A stretch of 64,000 nucleotides of DNA from Aureimonas ureilytica (GTDB taxonomy: Bacteria; Pseudomonadota; Alphaproteobacteria; Rhizobiales; Rhizobiaceae). A program made the position numbers and the translations under genes. This document shows positions 8,307-19,016 of the stretch, in pieces. The stretch covers positions 1-64,000 of the forward strand of contig NZ_LDQA01000010.1 of NCBI RefSeq assembly GCF_001475935.1, given 5' to 3'. The notes below the pieces were generated by a model. That model searched no databases. It saw only the letters and a list, made by a program, of their open reading frames with translations, and had not been told where the DNA came from. The stretch's first letter is position 1; each line of letters starts with the position of its first letter.

Positions 8307-9104
8307 GTGCCGAATCGTCGAAGCCTGTTTCGTCTTTTGACTGCCGTGGCCCTCGTGATCGGCGGGCTGTGCCAAGCTCCCGCTCACGCGCAGGACAAGC
8401 CTCCCGTGGTCTTCGCGGCCGCGAGCCTCAAGAACGCGTTGGACGATGCGAATGCGGCTTGGAAGAAAGACGGCGGCTCCGGCGCGACATTGTCCTATGC
8501 CGCGAGTTCAGCGCTCGCGAAGCAAATCGAGGCTGGCGCGCCAGCCGATCTCTTCGCCTCCGCCGATCTTGCCTGGATGGATTATCTCGCCGAGCGCAAG
8601 CTGATCCGGCCGGACAGCAGAGTCGATCTTCTCGGAAACGATCTGGTTCTGATCGCACCGGCAAACTCGACTGTCTCGACCGAGATCACGTCCGGCTTCC
8701 CGCTCCGTTCGATGCTCTCGGGCGGCAAACTTGCCATGGCGAATGTGGATTCGGTGCCGGCCGGCAAATACGGCAAAGCCTCGCTTCAGAAGCTCGGGGT
8801 CTGGGGCGATGTGGAGGGCAGCGTGGCGCAGGCCGAAAACGTGCGCGCCGCGCTGCTCCTTGTGTCTCGCGGCGAAGCGCCGCTGGGCATCGTGTATAAG
8901 ACGGACGCGGTGTCAGACCCGAGTGTTCGAATCGTCGCGACCTTTCCCGCCGATTCGTACGAGCCGATCGTCTATCCCTTCGCCCTGACAGCGGATACGC
9001 ATTCGACAGAAGCGGCCGCCTTCCTCACCTTTCTGAAAAGCGACGCCGCCGCCGCGCTGTTTCGGAAACAGGGTTTCACGATCCTCGACGCGTCCCGCCC
9101 ATAA
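8307..9104 (+). CDS. modA: Molybdate ABC transporter substrate-binding protein
   Basis: 265 residues with a Sec leader (about 1-28, ending PAHAQ). The mature domain starts KPPVVFAAASLKNALDDANAAW, the classic ModA opening whose Ser/Ala segment binds the oxyanion. Further family segments are YAASSALAKQIEAGAPADLFASADLAWMDYL, NDLVLIAP and GEAPLGIVYKTDA. Chosen start is GTG 8307, 6 bases after TGAGGGG; ATG 8235 in the same frame would add a non-leader extension across the Mo-box. First gene of modABC; modB starts 21 bases after its stop. It captures molybdate or tungstate in the periplasm. Confidence 0.93.
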   Translation: MPNRRSLFRLLTAVALVIGGLCQAPAHAQDKPPVVFAAASLKNALDDANAAWKKDGGSGATLSYAASSALAKQIEAGAPADLFASADLAWMDYLAERKLIRPDSRVDLLGNDLVLIAPANSTVSTEITSGFPLRSMLSGGKLAMANVDSVPAGKYGKASLQKLGVWGDVEGSVAQAENVRAALLLVSRGEAPLGIVYKTDAVSDPSVRIVATFPADSYEPIVYPFALTADTHSTEAAAFLTFLKSDAAAALFRKQGFTILDASRP

Positions 9105-9124
9105 GCGTTCGGCGAGGTCGAGGC

Positions 9125-9829
9125 GTGGAAACGGGATGGGGCTTCAGCGCGGAAGAATGGACGGCCGTGCGACTCAGCCTTCGCGTGGCGAGCGTCGCGA
9201 CGCTGGCCAGCCTGCCCTTCGCGCTCCTGGTCGCCTGGTTCCTCGTGCGCACCCGCTTTCCCGGCAAAGCGCTGCTGAACGGTCTCGTTCATCTGCCGCT
9301 GGTTCTGCCCCCGGTGGTCACGGGCTACGTTCTGCTGCTGCTGTTCGGGCGGCGCGGGCCGCTGGGCGCGTTCTTCGAATCCTGGTTCGGTCTGGTCTTC
9401 TCGTTCCGCTGGACCGGTGCCGCGCTCGCCTCCGCCGTGATGGGCTTTCCGCTCATGGTGCGGGCGATCCGCCTGTCGCTGGAAGCGATCGACCGCCGGC
9501 TGGAGGATGCAGGCGCGACGCTCGGCGCAGGCCCGGTCTGGGTGTTCCTTCTCGTGACCCTGCCTCTCACCCTGCCCGGCATCCTCGCCGGTCTCATTCT
9601 GGGTTTTGCCAAGGCGATGGGCGAATTCGGCGCGACCATCACCTTCGTCTCCAACATTCCGGGCGAAACGCAGACGCTTCCGGCCGCGATCTATACGCTC
9701 ACCCAAGTGCCGGGCGGCGACGCGGCGGCGCTGCGCCTGACGGCACTCTCCGTCGCTCTCTCCATGGCCGCGCTGATCGCCTCCGAATGGCTGGCGACGC
9801 GGCTCGACCGACGCGTCGGCTCTGCATGA
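9125..9829 (+). CDS. modB: Molybdate ABC transporter permease
   Basis: 234 residues, five to six membrane helices, the usual ModB size. It carries the EAA loop that docks on the ATPase (EAIDRRLEDAGATLGAGPVWVF), followed by LPLTLPGILAGLILGFAKAMGEFGATITF, which is highly characteristic of ModB/CysT-type permeases. The start is GTG 9125 after a CGAGG region. The stop overlaps the modC start as ATGA, so the two are translationally coupled. It forms the inner-membrane channel for molybdate. Confidence 0.94.
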   Translation: METGWGFSAEEWTAVRLSLRVASVATLASLPFALLVAWFLVRTRFPGKALLNGLVHLPLVLPPVVTGYVLLLLFGRRGPLGAFFESWFGLVFSFRWTGAALASAVMGFPLMVRAIRLSLEAIDRRLEDAGATLGAGPVWVFLLVTLPLTLPGILAGLILGFAKAMGEFGATITFVSNIPGETQTLPAAIYTLTQVPGGDAAALRLTALSVALSMAALIASEWLATRLDRRVGSA

Positions 9830-10923
9830 GCCTCGATGTGTCCGTGCGCCAACGCCTCGGCGCGTTTCAACTCGACATCGCCTTCCGCGCCGAAGGCGGG
9901 CTGACCGCGCTGTTCGGGCGCTCGGGCTCGGGCAAGACCTCGCTGGTGAATCTCGTCTCTGGTCTCACGCGGCCGGATGAGGGGCGGATTGCGATGGGCG
10001 ACCGTGTGCTGGCCGATACGAAGACCGGGCTGTTCGTCCCGGCCCATCGACGCCGGATCGGCTATGTCTTCCAGGACGCGCGCCTGTTTCCGCATCTGAC
10101 GGTTCGGCAGAACCTCGTCTTCGGCCGATGGTTCGCCCCTCGGGCGGAACGAAGCGCGGATTTCGACGGGGTGGTCGATCTCCTCGGCCTATCCTCGCTT
10201 CTCGCGCGCCGTCCGCAGCGCCTCTCGGGCGGCGAAAAGCAGCGGGTCGCGATCGGCCGCGCGCTTCTGGCCAACCCTCGCCTCCTACTGATGGACGAAC
10301 CGCTGGCGGCACTGGACGAAGCGCGGAAGGCGGAGATCATCCCCTATATCGAACGGCTAGGTGATGAAGCGGGTGTGCCGATCCTCTATGTCAGCCATTC
10401 CGTCTCCGAAGTGCGACGGCTCGCCTCGCATCTGGTGGTTCTCGCCAACGGTCGCGTCGTCGCCAACGGACCGGCTGCCGGCGTGATGGATCGGCTCGAT
10501 CTGTTTCCGCTTGCAGCCGATCAGGAGCCGGGCCGAGAACTCGATGCAGAGGTCGTCTCACATGACCCATCCTATGGACTGACCACCGTCGCATTGGCAG
10601 GGGCGCGGTTTCATCTCCCCACCGTCGCCGCTCCGATCGGCAGTCCTCTGCGGCTGCGGATCCGCGCGCGCGACGTGATGATCGCGACACGAGCGCCGGA
10701 GGGGATCAGCGCGCTGAATGTCGCGCGCGGACGGATCGTGTCCGTCCGGCCCGATGGCCCCAGCGGCATGGATCTGCTGTTGGATTGCGCGGGCGACGAA
10801 ATCCTCGCGCGCATCACGCGCCGCTCATTCGACGAACTCGGCCTGCATCCCGGCACCAAGGTCTATGCCGTGGTCAAGGCGGTGGCCTTTCGCCCAGCCG
10901 GCGAGCGCCCGCCAGCGGACTGA
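9826..10923 (+). CDS. modC: Molybdate ABC transporter ATP-binding protein
   Basis: 365 residues. The ABC ATPase domain (1-230) has Walker A GRSGSGKTS (31-39), signature LSGGEKQRV, Walker B LLLMDEPLAALD and switch His in YVSHS. A C-terminal Mop/TOBE domain (about 285-355, starting ISALNVARGRIVSV) binds molybdate or tungstate and allows substrate feedback in many ModC proteins. Start ATG 9826 overlaps the modB stop by 4 bases. The operon ends here; the next gene is convergent, 2 bases away. Confidence 0.94.
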   Translation: MSLDVSVRQRLGAFQLDIAFRAEGGLTALFGRSGSGKTSLVNLVSGLTRPDEGRIAMGDRVLADTKTGLFVPAHRRRIGYVFQDARLFPHLTVRQNLVFGRWFAPRAERSADFDGVVDLLGLSSLLARRPQRLSGGEKQRVAIGRALLANPRLLLMDEPLAALDEARKAEIIPYIERLGDEAGVPILYVSHSVSEVRRLASHLVVLANGRVVANGPAAGVMDRLDLFPLAADQEPGRELDAEVVSHDPSYGLTTVALAGARFHLPTVAAPIGSPLRLRIRARDVMIATRAPEGISALNVARGRIVSVRPDGPSGMDLLLDCAGDEILARITRRSFDELGLHPGTKVYAVVKAVAFRPAGERPPAD

Positions 10924-10925
10924 TC

Positions 10926-11450
10926 TCAGGCGAAGCGCAGCGTTGCCAGCGGCTTCAGCGCAGCCGCCAACGGATCGATGGCGGCGGGCGGGCTTTCATC
11001 CACTGCGACCACGCAGGACGCAAAGTCGACGGGCTCGCGCAAAAGAGCCGCAAAGGCCGTCGCCCAATCCTGTGTGTCTTGGCGAGTGGGAATGCGGGTT
11101 GATGTGATCTGCACCAGCTGCGGATCGGCAAGAAGCCGGGCCAACCTCGCGGGCGCAAGGTCCAAAACGGCGGCCGGGGCGATGAGGCGGCCGGTGAAGC
11201 CGGCCGGCCGGTAGCCATCCGCAATCAGCCAATCGGCGAGGCCGGGTGCACGCCCCGCCGCCTGGAGAAGCGGACCCGCGCGCTCCCAGGCCCCCTCGGC
11301 ACGGCGGCCGGGCACGGTGACGAGAAGAATCGTCCGAGTCTCCATGCTGTCGGCCTGTGCGCCCCAGGGACGGGCCACGACCCCGCCCGCCAGCGCCAGC
11401 CCACCAGCCAGAACCGCGCGGCGCGTCGGACCACTCGTCACGCCTTTCAT
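10926..11450 (-). CDS. Secreted protein of unknown function, coupled to the GH3 gene
   Basis: 174 residues beginning with a leader that contains twin arginines (MKGVTSGPTRRAVLAGGLALAGG) and a cut near AQA. The mature part (about 35-174) is a compact alpha/beta-looking domain with RTILLVTVPGRR and a repeated hydrophobic pattern. I do not recognise a family or catalytic motif. Its start overlaps the stop of the beta-glucosidase gene as ATGA, so it is made from the same mRNA by translational coupling. The tight link suggests a periplasmic accessory function in sugar use, which is inference. The product ends 2 bases from modC. Confidence 0.68.
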   Translation of the reverse strand: MKGVTSGPTRRAVLAGGLALAGGVVARPWGAQADSMETRTILLVTVPGRRAEGAWERAGPLLQAAGRAPGLADWLIADGYRPAGFTGRLIAPAAVLDLAPARLARLLADPQLVQITSTRIPTRQDTQDWATAFAALLREPVDFASCVVAVDESPPAAIDPLAAALKPLATLRFA

Positions 11451-13600
11451 GATCCGCCTTCCTCGATCTGGATGGTCTGGCGCAGGAGGCGGGTGCGGTC
11501 GGCGGCGGGGCCCACGAGGATTTCGTATTCGCCCGGCTCGACGGAGGGCGTCAGATCGGGGCCAGGAAAAGCGAGAGCAGCCACGGGCAGCGTCAGCATC
11601 GTGCGCGCCTCCTCGCCGGGGCGCAGCGTCAGGCGGTTGAAGCCCTTGAGTTCGAGCAGCGGCCGGGCGACGCGCGCCACGGGCTTCCGCACGAACAGGA
11701 AGACCGTTTCCTCCGCCAGATGCTCGCCGTCATTGGCAAGATCGACCGCGACCGTGATCGCCTCGTTGCCCTTCGGCCGTTTTGGCTCGACGGCGAGCGA
11801 GGCATAGCGGACCTGTCCATAGGTCAGACCATGGCCGAAGGCGAAGAGCGGCGTCGTCGGCAGGTCGATATATTTGCTGGTATAGTGCCCATCGGATGCG
11901 GGCCGGCCCGATGGCCGTTCGCCAAAGAAAATCGGCACCTGTCCGACCGAGCGCGGCCAGGTGATCGGCAGTCGGCCCGAGGGCGAGGCGCGCCCGGTCA
12001 GAAGATCGGCGACCGCATGACCCGCCTCGCTGCCGAGGAACCATGTCGCCAGAACCGCATCGGCGCGAGCAAAGAGCCAAGGCACGGCGATCGGCCGGCC
12101 GGAGGACAGGAGGACGACGGTCGGCCGGCCGAGATCCAGAACGGCGCGGGCGAAATTGGCTTGATCGCCCGGCAGTTCGAGCCCCGTGCGGCTCGCGGCT
12201 TCGCCGCTCATCTCGCGCGTCTCGCCGATGGCCAGAATTACGAGATCGGCCTCGCGGCAAAGCGCCAGCGCCGCCTCCGGCCCGCCTTCTTCCGCCTCGT
12301 CCACGCCGACGCCGCGCGCGTGAGAGATAGCGCAGTCCGGCCTGGCCTCACGCAGCCCTCGCAGGAAGGTGACGCACTCGCCCGCCTCCCCTGCGCCGGA
12401 CCAGCTTCCCATCATGTCCGTCGCCGCATCGGCCAAGGGGCCGACCATAGCGATCCGCTGCGGACGCTCGGACAGGGGCAGCACTGAATGGCGATGGCTC
12501 AGCAGCACGGCCGAGCGCCGCGCCGCCTCGCGCGCCAGCGGGCGGTGCTCGGGCAGAAGCGTCCCGGCGCCCTCGCCGCCGGGCGCAAGCCCGCGCATCG
12601 GATCGTTGAACAGGCCGAGACGCTCCTTCAGCGCCAGGACGCGGCGCGTGCTCGTCTCGATCTCGCCGAGGGTCACAAGTCCGCGCTCCAGGGCAAGAGG
12701 GAGCCCTTGCTCATAAGCGCCACTCATCATGTCGATATCGACGCCGGCCTTCAGCGCCAGCGCGGCAGCTTCGGTGAGATCGGTCGCGACGCCATGCGCG
12801 ACAAGTTCCGCGATCGCGTTGTAATCGCTGATGACGACGCCATCGAACCCCGCCTCGCCCCGCAGCCAGCCGTTCAGGAGCGGGCCATTGGCCGTCATCG
12901 GAACGCCCGAGAGATCGGAAAAGGCCGGCATGACGGCCGCGCAGCCCGCCGTGATCGCCGCCTGAAACGGTGGCAGATAGGTTTCGCGCAGCGTGCGCTC
13001 GGACATGTCGGTCGAGGCATAGTCGCGCCCCGCCGAGGCTGCGCCATAGGCGACGAAATGCTTCACGGTGGCCGCGACGCTCCTCGGATCGGACAGATCG
13101 TCCCCTTGAAAGCCACGCACCTTGGCCGCGCCGAACAGCGACTGGACGTAAGGGTCCTCACCCGCACCTTCCACCACCCGGCCCCAACGCGGGTCGCGCG
13201 AGACGTCGAGCATGGGTGCGAAGGTCAGCGCCACGCCGTCGACGGCCGCTTCACGCGCGCTCGCGCGCGCCGTCGCCTCCCAAAGCGACGGGTCGAAGGC
13301 GGCGGCTTCGGCCAGCGGCACGGGAAACACCGTGCGATGCCCGTGCACCACGTCGAAGCCCAGCAGCAGCGGGATTTTCAGGCGCGACTCCTCGATCGCG
13401 ACGCGCTGGATATCGCGCACAGATCTTGGGCCGAAGACGTTGAGAAGGCTCCCCGCCCGCCCCTCGCGCACCGCGCCGGACGCATCGCCGCCGAGAATCG
13501 GCCCGGTGACGGAAAAGCCGGCGGCCAGCATGTTGAGCTGGCCGATCTTCTCCGTCAGCGTCATCTGCGACAGAAGCGCGTCGATGCGCGATGCGGACAT
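11447..13600 (-). CDS. bglX: Beta-glucosidase-like glycoside hydrolase family 3
   Basis: 717 residues. N-terminal GH3 barrel: LTEKIGQLNM, LLLGFDVVHGHRTVFP, the KHF substrate-binding triplet (180-182) and GVVISDYNAI with the likely nucleophile D259. The middle (alpha/beta)6 domain includes LPLSERPQRIAMVGPLAD, and a C-terminal fibronectin-III-like domain ends the protein. It matches BglX in order and size and would split beta-glucosides or xylosides. Unlike E. coli BglX it has no leader from ATG 13600, the start with GGAG 10 bases upstream, so it may be cytoplasmic. Upstream starts at 13636 and 13744 do not make a leader either. First gene of a two-gene unit with the secreted protein downstream. 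Confidence 0.88.
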   Translation of the reverse strand: MSASRIDALLSQMTLTEKIGQLNMLAAGFSVTGPILGGDASGAVREGRAGSLLNVFGPRSVRDIQRVAIEESRLKIPLLLGFDVVHGHRTVFPVPLAEAAAFDPSLWEATARASAREAAVDGVALTFAPMLDVSRDPRWGRVVEGAGEDPYVQSLFGAAKVRGFQGDDLSDPRSVAATVKHFVAYGAASAGRDYASTDMSERTLRETYLPPFQAAITAGCAAVMPAFSDLSGVPMTANGPLLNGWLRGEAGFDGVVISDYNAIAELVAHGVATDLTEAAALALKAGVDIDMMSGAYEQGLPLALERGLVTLGEIETSTRRVLALKERLGLFNDPMRGLAPGGEGAGTLLPEHRPLAREAARRSAVLLSHRHSVLPLSERPQRIAMVGPLADAATDMMGSWSGAGEAGECVTFLRGLREARPDCAISHARGVGVDEAEEGGPEAALALCREADLVILAIGETREMSGEAASRTGLELPGDQANFARAVLDLGRPTVVLLSSGRPIAVPWLFARADAVLATWFLGSEAGHAVADLLTGRASPSGRLPITWPRSVGQVPIFFGERPSGRPASDGHYTSKYIDLPTTPLFAFGHGLTYGQVRYASLAVEPKRPKGNEAITVAVDLANDGEHLAEETVFLFVRKPVARVARPLLELKGFNRLTLRPGEEARTMLTLPVAALAFPGPDLTPSVEPGEYEILVGPAADRTRLLRQTIQIEEGGS

Positions 13601-13773
13601 GGGCAGGTCTCCGTCTCGAGAGATGTCTTGGACCATGGCGATGGGCCGCCTATCAACCGGTCCTGCGACGAGAATGAGACCGCGCGTAGGGGCCTGCCCC
13701 AGGCGCGGGCCGCTTGCCGGCTGACCATCTCCATGGATAAGCATGGTCTTTCGTCCATGGGAGAGGTGCGCGG

Positions 13774-14706
13774 ATGGCCGTCTTTTCGGTTCGTCACAAG
13801 ACGGTGTTCTACTACGCTCGGCCGGTCTCGTTCGGCGAGCACCGGCTCCTGTTTCGCCCGCGCGACAGCTACGATCAGCGCCTGCTCACCTCTACGCTCG
13901 ATATCGATCCGGCCCCGGCCGACATTCGATGGATGCACGACGTCTTCGGAAACTGCGTCGCTCTGGTCCGCTTCGACACGCCGGCCAAGCGCCTGTCCTT
14001 CGACGCGCGGCTGACGGTGGATCACGCCCCGCAGGCCGCGCCCGACTTCCAGATCGACCCGGCCGCCCTCACCTATCCGTTCAACTATGGCGCGGACGAT
14101 CGGCTCGATCTCGGACGGACCATCGAGCGCCATTATCCCGACCCGCAGGACGAGGTCGGCAAATGGGCGCGGCGCTTCCTCGCCCACGGGGACCGGCACA
14201 CGGATACGGGCAAGCTCCTGATGACGCTGTGCTACGCGATCCGCGAGTGCTTCTCCTATGCGCGCCGGCACGAGCGAGGGACGCAGACGCCCTACGAGAC
14301 GCTGCTGCTGCGCAAGGGCACCTGCCGCGACTTCGCGTTGTTCATGATGGAGGCCGTTCGCTCGCTCGGCTTCGCCGCCCGCTTCGTCACCGGCTATATC
14401 TATGTGCCGGATCGGGATGGGTCGGATACGCTGGGCGGCGGCGCTACTCATGCTTGGTGCCAGGTTTTCCTGCCGGGCGCCGGGTGGATCGAATTCGACC
14501 CGACCAACGGCATCGTCGGCAATCGTGATCTGATCCGGGTGGCCGTGGTGCGCGACCCCACGCAGGCGACGCCCTTGTCCGGTACCTTCAGCGGCGCCGC
14601 TGCCGACAGTCTCGGCATGACGGTGCAGGTCAACGTCATCACCGAAGGTAGATTGGAAGGGACACTGCCTATCGAAGAGGCAATTTGTAAAAAGATTGGA
14701 ACATAA
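13774..14706 (+). CDS. Transglutaminase-like protein with intact Cys-His-Asp triad
   Basis: 310 residues, no leader, so probably cytoplasmic. An N-terminal beta region (1-110, VRHKTVFYYARPVSFGEHRLLFRPR) typical of bacterial transglutaminase-like proteins precedes the catalytic core: C184 in KGTCRDFA, H226 in THAWCQVF and D242 in FDPTNG. These proteins usually act as peptidases or amide-modifying enzymes and often sit with circularly permuted ATP-grasp and alpha-E genes; here those partners are 41 kb away (55174-57641). Start ATG 13774 follows GAGAGG. The next gene is a second family member, 61 bases downstream, probably cotranscribed. Confidence 0.85.
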   Translation: MAVFSVRHKTVFYYARPVSFGEHRLLFRPRDSYDQRLLTSTLDIDPAPADIRWMHDVFGNCVALVRFDTPAKRLSFDARLTVDHAPQAAPDFQIDPAALTYPFNYGADDRLDLGRTIERHYPDPQDEVGKWARRFLAHGDRHTDTGKLLMTLCYAIRECFSYARRHERGTQTPYETLLLRKGTCRDFALFMMEAVRSLGFAARFVTGYIYVPDRDGSDTLGGGATHAWCQVFLPGAGWIEFDPTNGIVGNRDLIRVAVVRDPTQATPLSGTFSGAAADSLGMTVQVNVITEGRLEGTLPIEEAICKKIGT

Positions 14707-14767
14707 GCAGCGTTCGCGCCTTCATAGCGAAACGGCGCACTCCGCGCCGCGCGAAGGGGACTCACGA

Positions 14768-15583
14768 ATGCGGATCAAGGCAGGCTTCACGCTGGGATAT
14801 GAATGCGCGCAGCCCACGCCCATGCTTCTCGTCCTGAATATCCACCCATCGCGACGGGTCGATCTTTTGAGTGAGCAGGTGCTTTACTTCGACCAGCAAG
14901 TGCAGCCTTGGACCTACACGGACGGGTTCGGCAACTCCTGCACGCGCATTCTCGCGCCGGCCGGCACGACGCATATTTCTACGAGCTTCGAAATCTACGA
15001 CTCCGGCGAGCCTGACGCCGTTGCCTGGAACGCGGTGCAGCACGAAATTCAGGACCTGCCCGACGAGGTGCTCGTCTATCTTCTTGGCAGCCGCTATTGC
15101 GACACCGACAAGCTCGCGAACTTTGCCTGGCAGCAATTCGGGCACACCGCGCCGGGCTGGGGTCGAGTGCAGGCCGTCTGCGATTTCGTGCACAACCATA
15201 TCGCCTTCAACTATCAGAACGCCGATTCCACGCGCTCGGCGCATGGCGGGTTCACGGATCGCACCGGCGTTTGCCGCGATTTCGCGCATCTGGCGATCAC
15301 GCTCTGCCGCTGCCTCAACATCCCCGCGCGCTACTGCACGGGCTATCTTGGCGACTTCGGCGTTCCTCTTTCGCCCGCTCCCATGGACTTCAGCGCCTGG
15401 TTCCAGGTCTATCTCAGCGGCCGCTGGTACACGTTCGACGCGCGTCACAATTTCCCGCGCATCGGCCGCATTCTAATGGCGACAGGCCGGGACGCGACAG
15501 ACGTCGCCCTGTCCACCAATTTCGGCCCCGCCCTCCTTTCGCATTTCCATGTCGTTACCGAGGAAGCGTTCGCCTACGCCTGA
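14768..15583 (+). CDS. Transglutaminase-like protein, catalytic His position occupied by Ser
   Basis: 271 residues, no leader. Core motifs align with the upstream paralogue: C169 in TGVCRDFAH and D224 in WYTFDARHN. The place of the catalytic histidine reads DFSAWFQVYL, so S209 stands where H is expected; H227 just after the Asp might substitute. Such variation may be normal for this subfamily, so loss of activity is not proven. ATG 14768 is chosen because GAAGGGGA lies 9 bases upstream. It forms a pair with the gene at 13774 and is more like the arthropod-microbe type (MRIKAGFTLGYE start) than its neighbour. Confidence 0.82.
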   Translation: MRIKAGFTLGYECAQPTPMLLVLNIHPSRRVDLLSEQVLYFDQQVQPWTYTDGFGNSCTRILAPAGTTHISTSFEIYDSGEPDAVAWNAVQHEIQDLPDEVLVYLLGSRYCDTDKLANFAWQQFGHTAPGWGRVQAVCDFVHNHIAFNYQNADSTRSAHGGFTDRTGVCRDFAHLAITLCRCLNIPARYCTGYLGDFGVPLSPAPMDFSAWFQVYLSGRWYTFDARHNFPRIGRILMATGRDATDVALSTNFGPALLSHFHVVTEEAFAYA

Positions 15584-15705
15584 CGGCGAGGTGATCTGCG
15601 ACGGATTCGTCAGCCGGCTCATGAGCACGGAACGGGCGAGCCCTTGCCCGATTGCAGTTTCGATAGCGCCGTAGGGCGCTCGGACTTCAATCGGATAGGT
15701 AGGAC

Positions 15706-16008
15706 ATGGCCGATAGCACGCAGATTCAAGAACATATGGAAATCCTCGGCTCCGACGGGGAGCATGTCGGAACCGTCGATCGCCTCGATGGTGCGCGCAT
15801 GAAGCTGGCGCGTACCGACCCGGCCGCCGGGGGCGAACACCACTTCATCCATATGGACTCGGTGGAAAGCGTGGAAGATGGCAAGGTCCGCCTGAACCGG
15901 ACGGGGGCGCAGGCGCGCGACGAATGGGGCGTTGAAAGCGTCGGTGGCACCACGGCGGAGGATGACGAGCATGGCGCCGAGCCCGGCTCGGCGAGGGTTG
16001 GCCCATGA
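15706..16008 (+). CDS. DUF2171 family protein
   Basis: 100 residues. The core IQEHMEILGSDGEHVGTVDRLDGARMKLARTD...HHFIHMDSVESVEDGKVRLNR matches the DUF2171 pattern, a small PRC-barrel-like beta domain thought to bind other proteins or surfaces. The last 25 residues are acidic and look disordered. ATG 15706 follows TAGGTAGGA. Its stop overlaps the start of the MRJP-like gene as ATGA. No function is established for the family. Confidence 0.78.
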   Translation: MADSTQIQEHMEILGSDGEHVGTVDRLDGARMKLARTDPAAGGEHHFIHMDSVESVEDGKVRLNRTGAQARDEWGVESVGGTTAEDDEHGAEPGSARVGP

Positions 16009-17165
16009 GCCGCCTTCCGAACCATCCGCACGCCGGCATCCGCGCCGCGCTCATGGCTGCTGCGCTGCTCACCGTCTCGCCGGCCGCCTTCGCGCAAGCG
16101 CCCTCGCCCGCACAGGCTGCGCCCAAGCTCGAAAAGCTGGCAGATTTCCCCCATCAGGTAACGGGCGTGACCGTCGCCGAGGATGGCCGCGTCTTCGTCA
16201 ACTTCCCACGCTGGACCGAAGATTCGCCCGTATCCGTCGCCGAACTCACCAAGGCCGGCACACTGAAGCCCTATCCGAGCGACGAATGGAACGCGTGGCG
16301 CAACGCGCGCAAGGACGAGATGGACGCCAGCCAGCACTGGGTCTGCGTCCAGAGCGTAGTGGCCGATGGGCGCGGCCATGTCTGGGTGCTCGATGCCGCC
16401 GCGCCCGCGCAGTCTCTGCTGGTGCCCAAGGCCGCCAAGCTCGTGCGCATCGACCTTGCAACGAACGAGATCGGGCAGACCATCGCTTTCGACGAGACGG
16501 CCGCGCCGCAGGGCTCCTATCTCAACGATGTGCGCTTTTCGCCGGACGGTCGCCACGCCTTCATCACTGATTCCGGTGCCAAGGGCGCGCTTCTGGTGGT
16601 GGATCTCGAAAGCGGAAAAGCCCAACGTGTGCTGGACGGTCATCCGTCCACACAGGTCGAGAAAGGCGTGGAGGTCAAAGCCAACGGCCAGGTGCTGCGC
16701 CGTCCCGATGGGCGCGGCGTCGAGTTCTCCGCCGATGGCATCGCCCTCTCGAAAGACGGCCAGTATCTCTATTGGCAGGCGATCAAGGGCAAAACACTTT
16801 ATCGCATCGCGACCGAAACGCTGGTCGGCTCCGGTCTTAAGGGGGACGACGTTTCGAGCGCTGTCGAGCCCTTCGGCGAGAACGGCGTGGCGGACGGGCT
16901 TCTGATCGGTCGCGAGAGCGGAGCGATGTATGTGACCGCGCCGGAGGAAGATGCCGTGAAACGGCGCGATCTCGCCGCCGGCCCATCGGGCAAGCCGGAG
17001 ATCCTCGTGAAGGACGAGCGGCTGCGCTGGCCCGATACGTTCAGCGAAGCGCCGGATGGCTCGGTCTATGTCACGACCTCGCGCATTCAGGACTCCGCCT
17101 TCTTCAAGCCGGACGCACCGGCCAGCCTGCCAACGCAGCTTTGGCGGATCAGCTTCGGCGAGTGA
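16005..17165 (+). CDS. Secreted major royal jelly protein family (six-bladed propeller)
   Basis: 386 residues with a Sec leader (about 1-31, cut near AFAQA). The rest is a beta-propeller of the MRJP/yellow family: VTGVTVAEDGRVFVNFPRW, VQSVVADGRGHVWVLDAAAP, GSYLNDVRFSPDGRHAFITDSGAKGALLVVDLESG and GIALSKDGQYLYWQAI. Bacterial members are periplasmic with no settled substrate; SMP-30-like lactonase activity is sometimes suggested. The start overlaps the DUF2171 stop by 4 bases, so translation is coupled. A strong terminator follows at 17183. Confidence 0.86.
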   Translation: MSRLPNHPHAGIRAALMAAALLTVSPAAFAQAPSPAQAAPKLEKLADFPHQVTGVTVAEDGRVFVNFPRWTEDSPVSVAELTKAGTLKPYPSDEWNAWRNARKDEMDASQHWVCVQSVVADGRGHVWVLDAAAPAQSLLVPKAAKLVRIDLATNEIGQTIAFDETAAPQGSYLNDVRFSPDGRHAFITDSGAKGALLVVDLESGKAQRVLDGHPSTQVEKGVEVKANGQVLRRPDGRGVEFSADGIALSKDGQYLYWQAIKGKTLYRIATETLVGSGLKGDDVSSAVEPFGENGVADGLLIGRESGAMYVTAPEEDAVKRRDLAAGPSGKPEILVKDERLRWPDTFSEAPDGSVYVTTSRIQDSAFFKPDAPASLPTQLWRISFGE

Positions 17166-17182
17166 GCCTGCGCAATCCATAG

Positions 17183-17210
17183 AAAAGGCCGGCGCTTCGC
17201 CGGCCTTTTT
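17183..17210 (+). terminator. Rho-independent terminator after the MRJP-like gene
   Basis: AAAAGGCCGGCG (17183-17194) pairs with the CGCCGGCCTTTT side (17199-17209) over a short TT-type loop, with five T in total at 17206-17210. It lies 17 bases past the stop. Confidence 0.85.
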
Positions 17211-17348
17211 CGTGGTAATTCAGACAAGCACGAAAACGAGGGAAATCGGCGTCCGACTTGCAGCCGAGGCCCGCAAACGGCATGGAGACGGCAGGAATGT
17301 TTGTCGCCGCGCCTAGATCGCGGCCTTGAGACTGAAAAAGGCTTCATC

Positions 17349-18971
<1,623 letters not shown>

Positions 18972-18981
18972 CATGTCTCAG

Positions 18982-19016
18982 GCCGGTGGGTGCGGATGAT
19001 GCCCGCCGGCTTTTTT
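18982..19016 (+). terminator. Rho-independent terminator of prfC
   Basis: GCCGGTGGG (18982-18990) pairs with CCCGCCGGC (19002-19010), one G-T pair, followed by TTTTTT. It starts 11 bases after the prfC stop. Confidence 0.85.
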
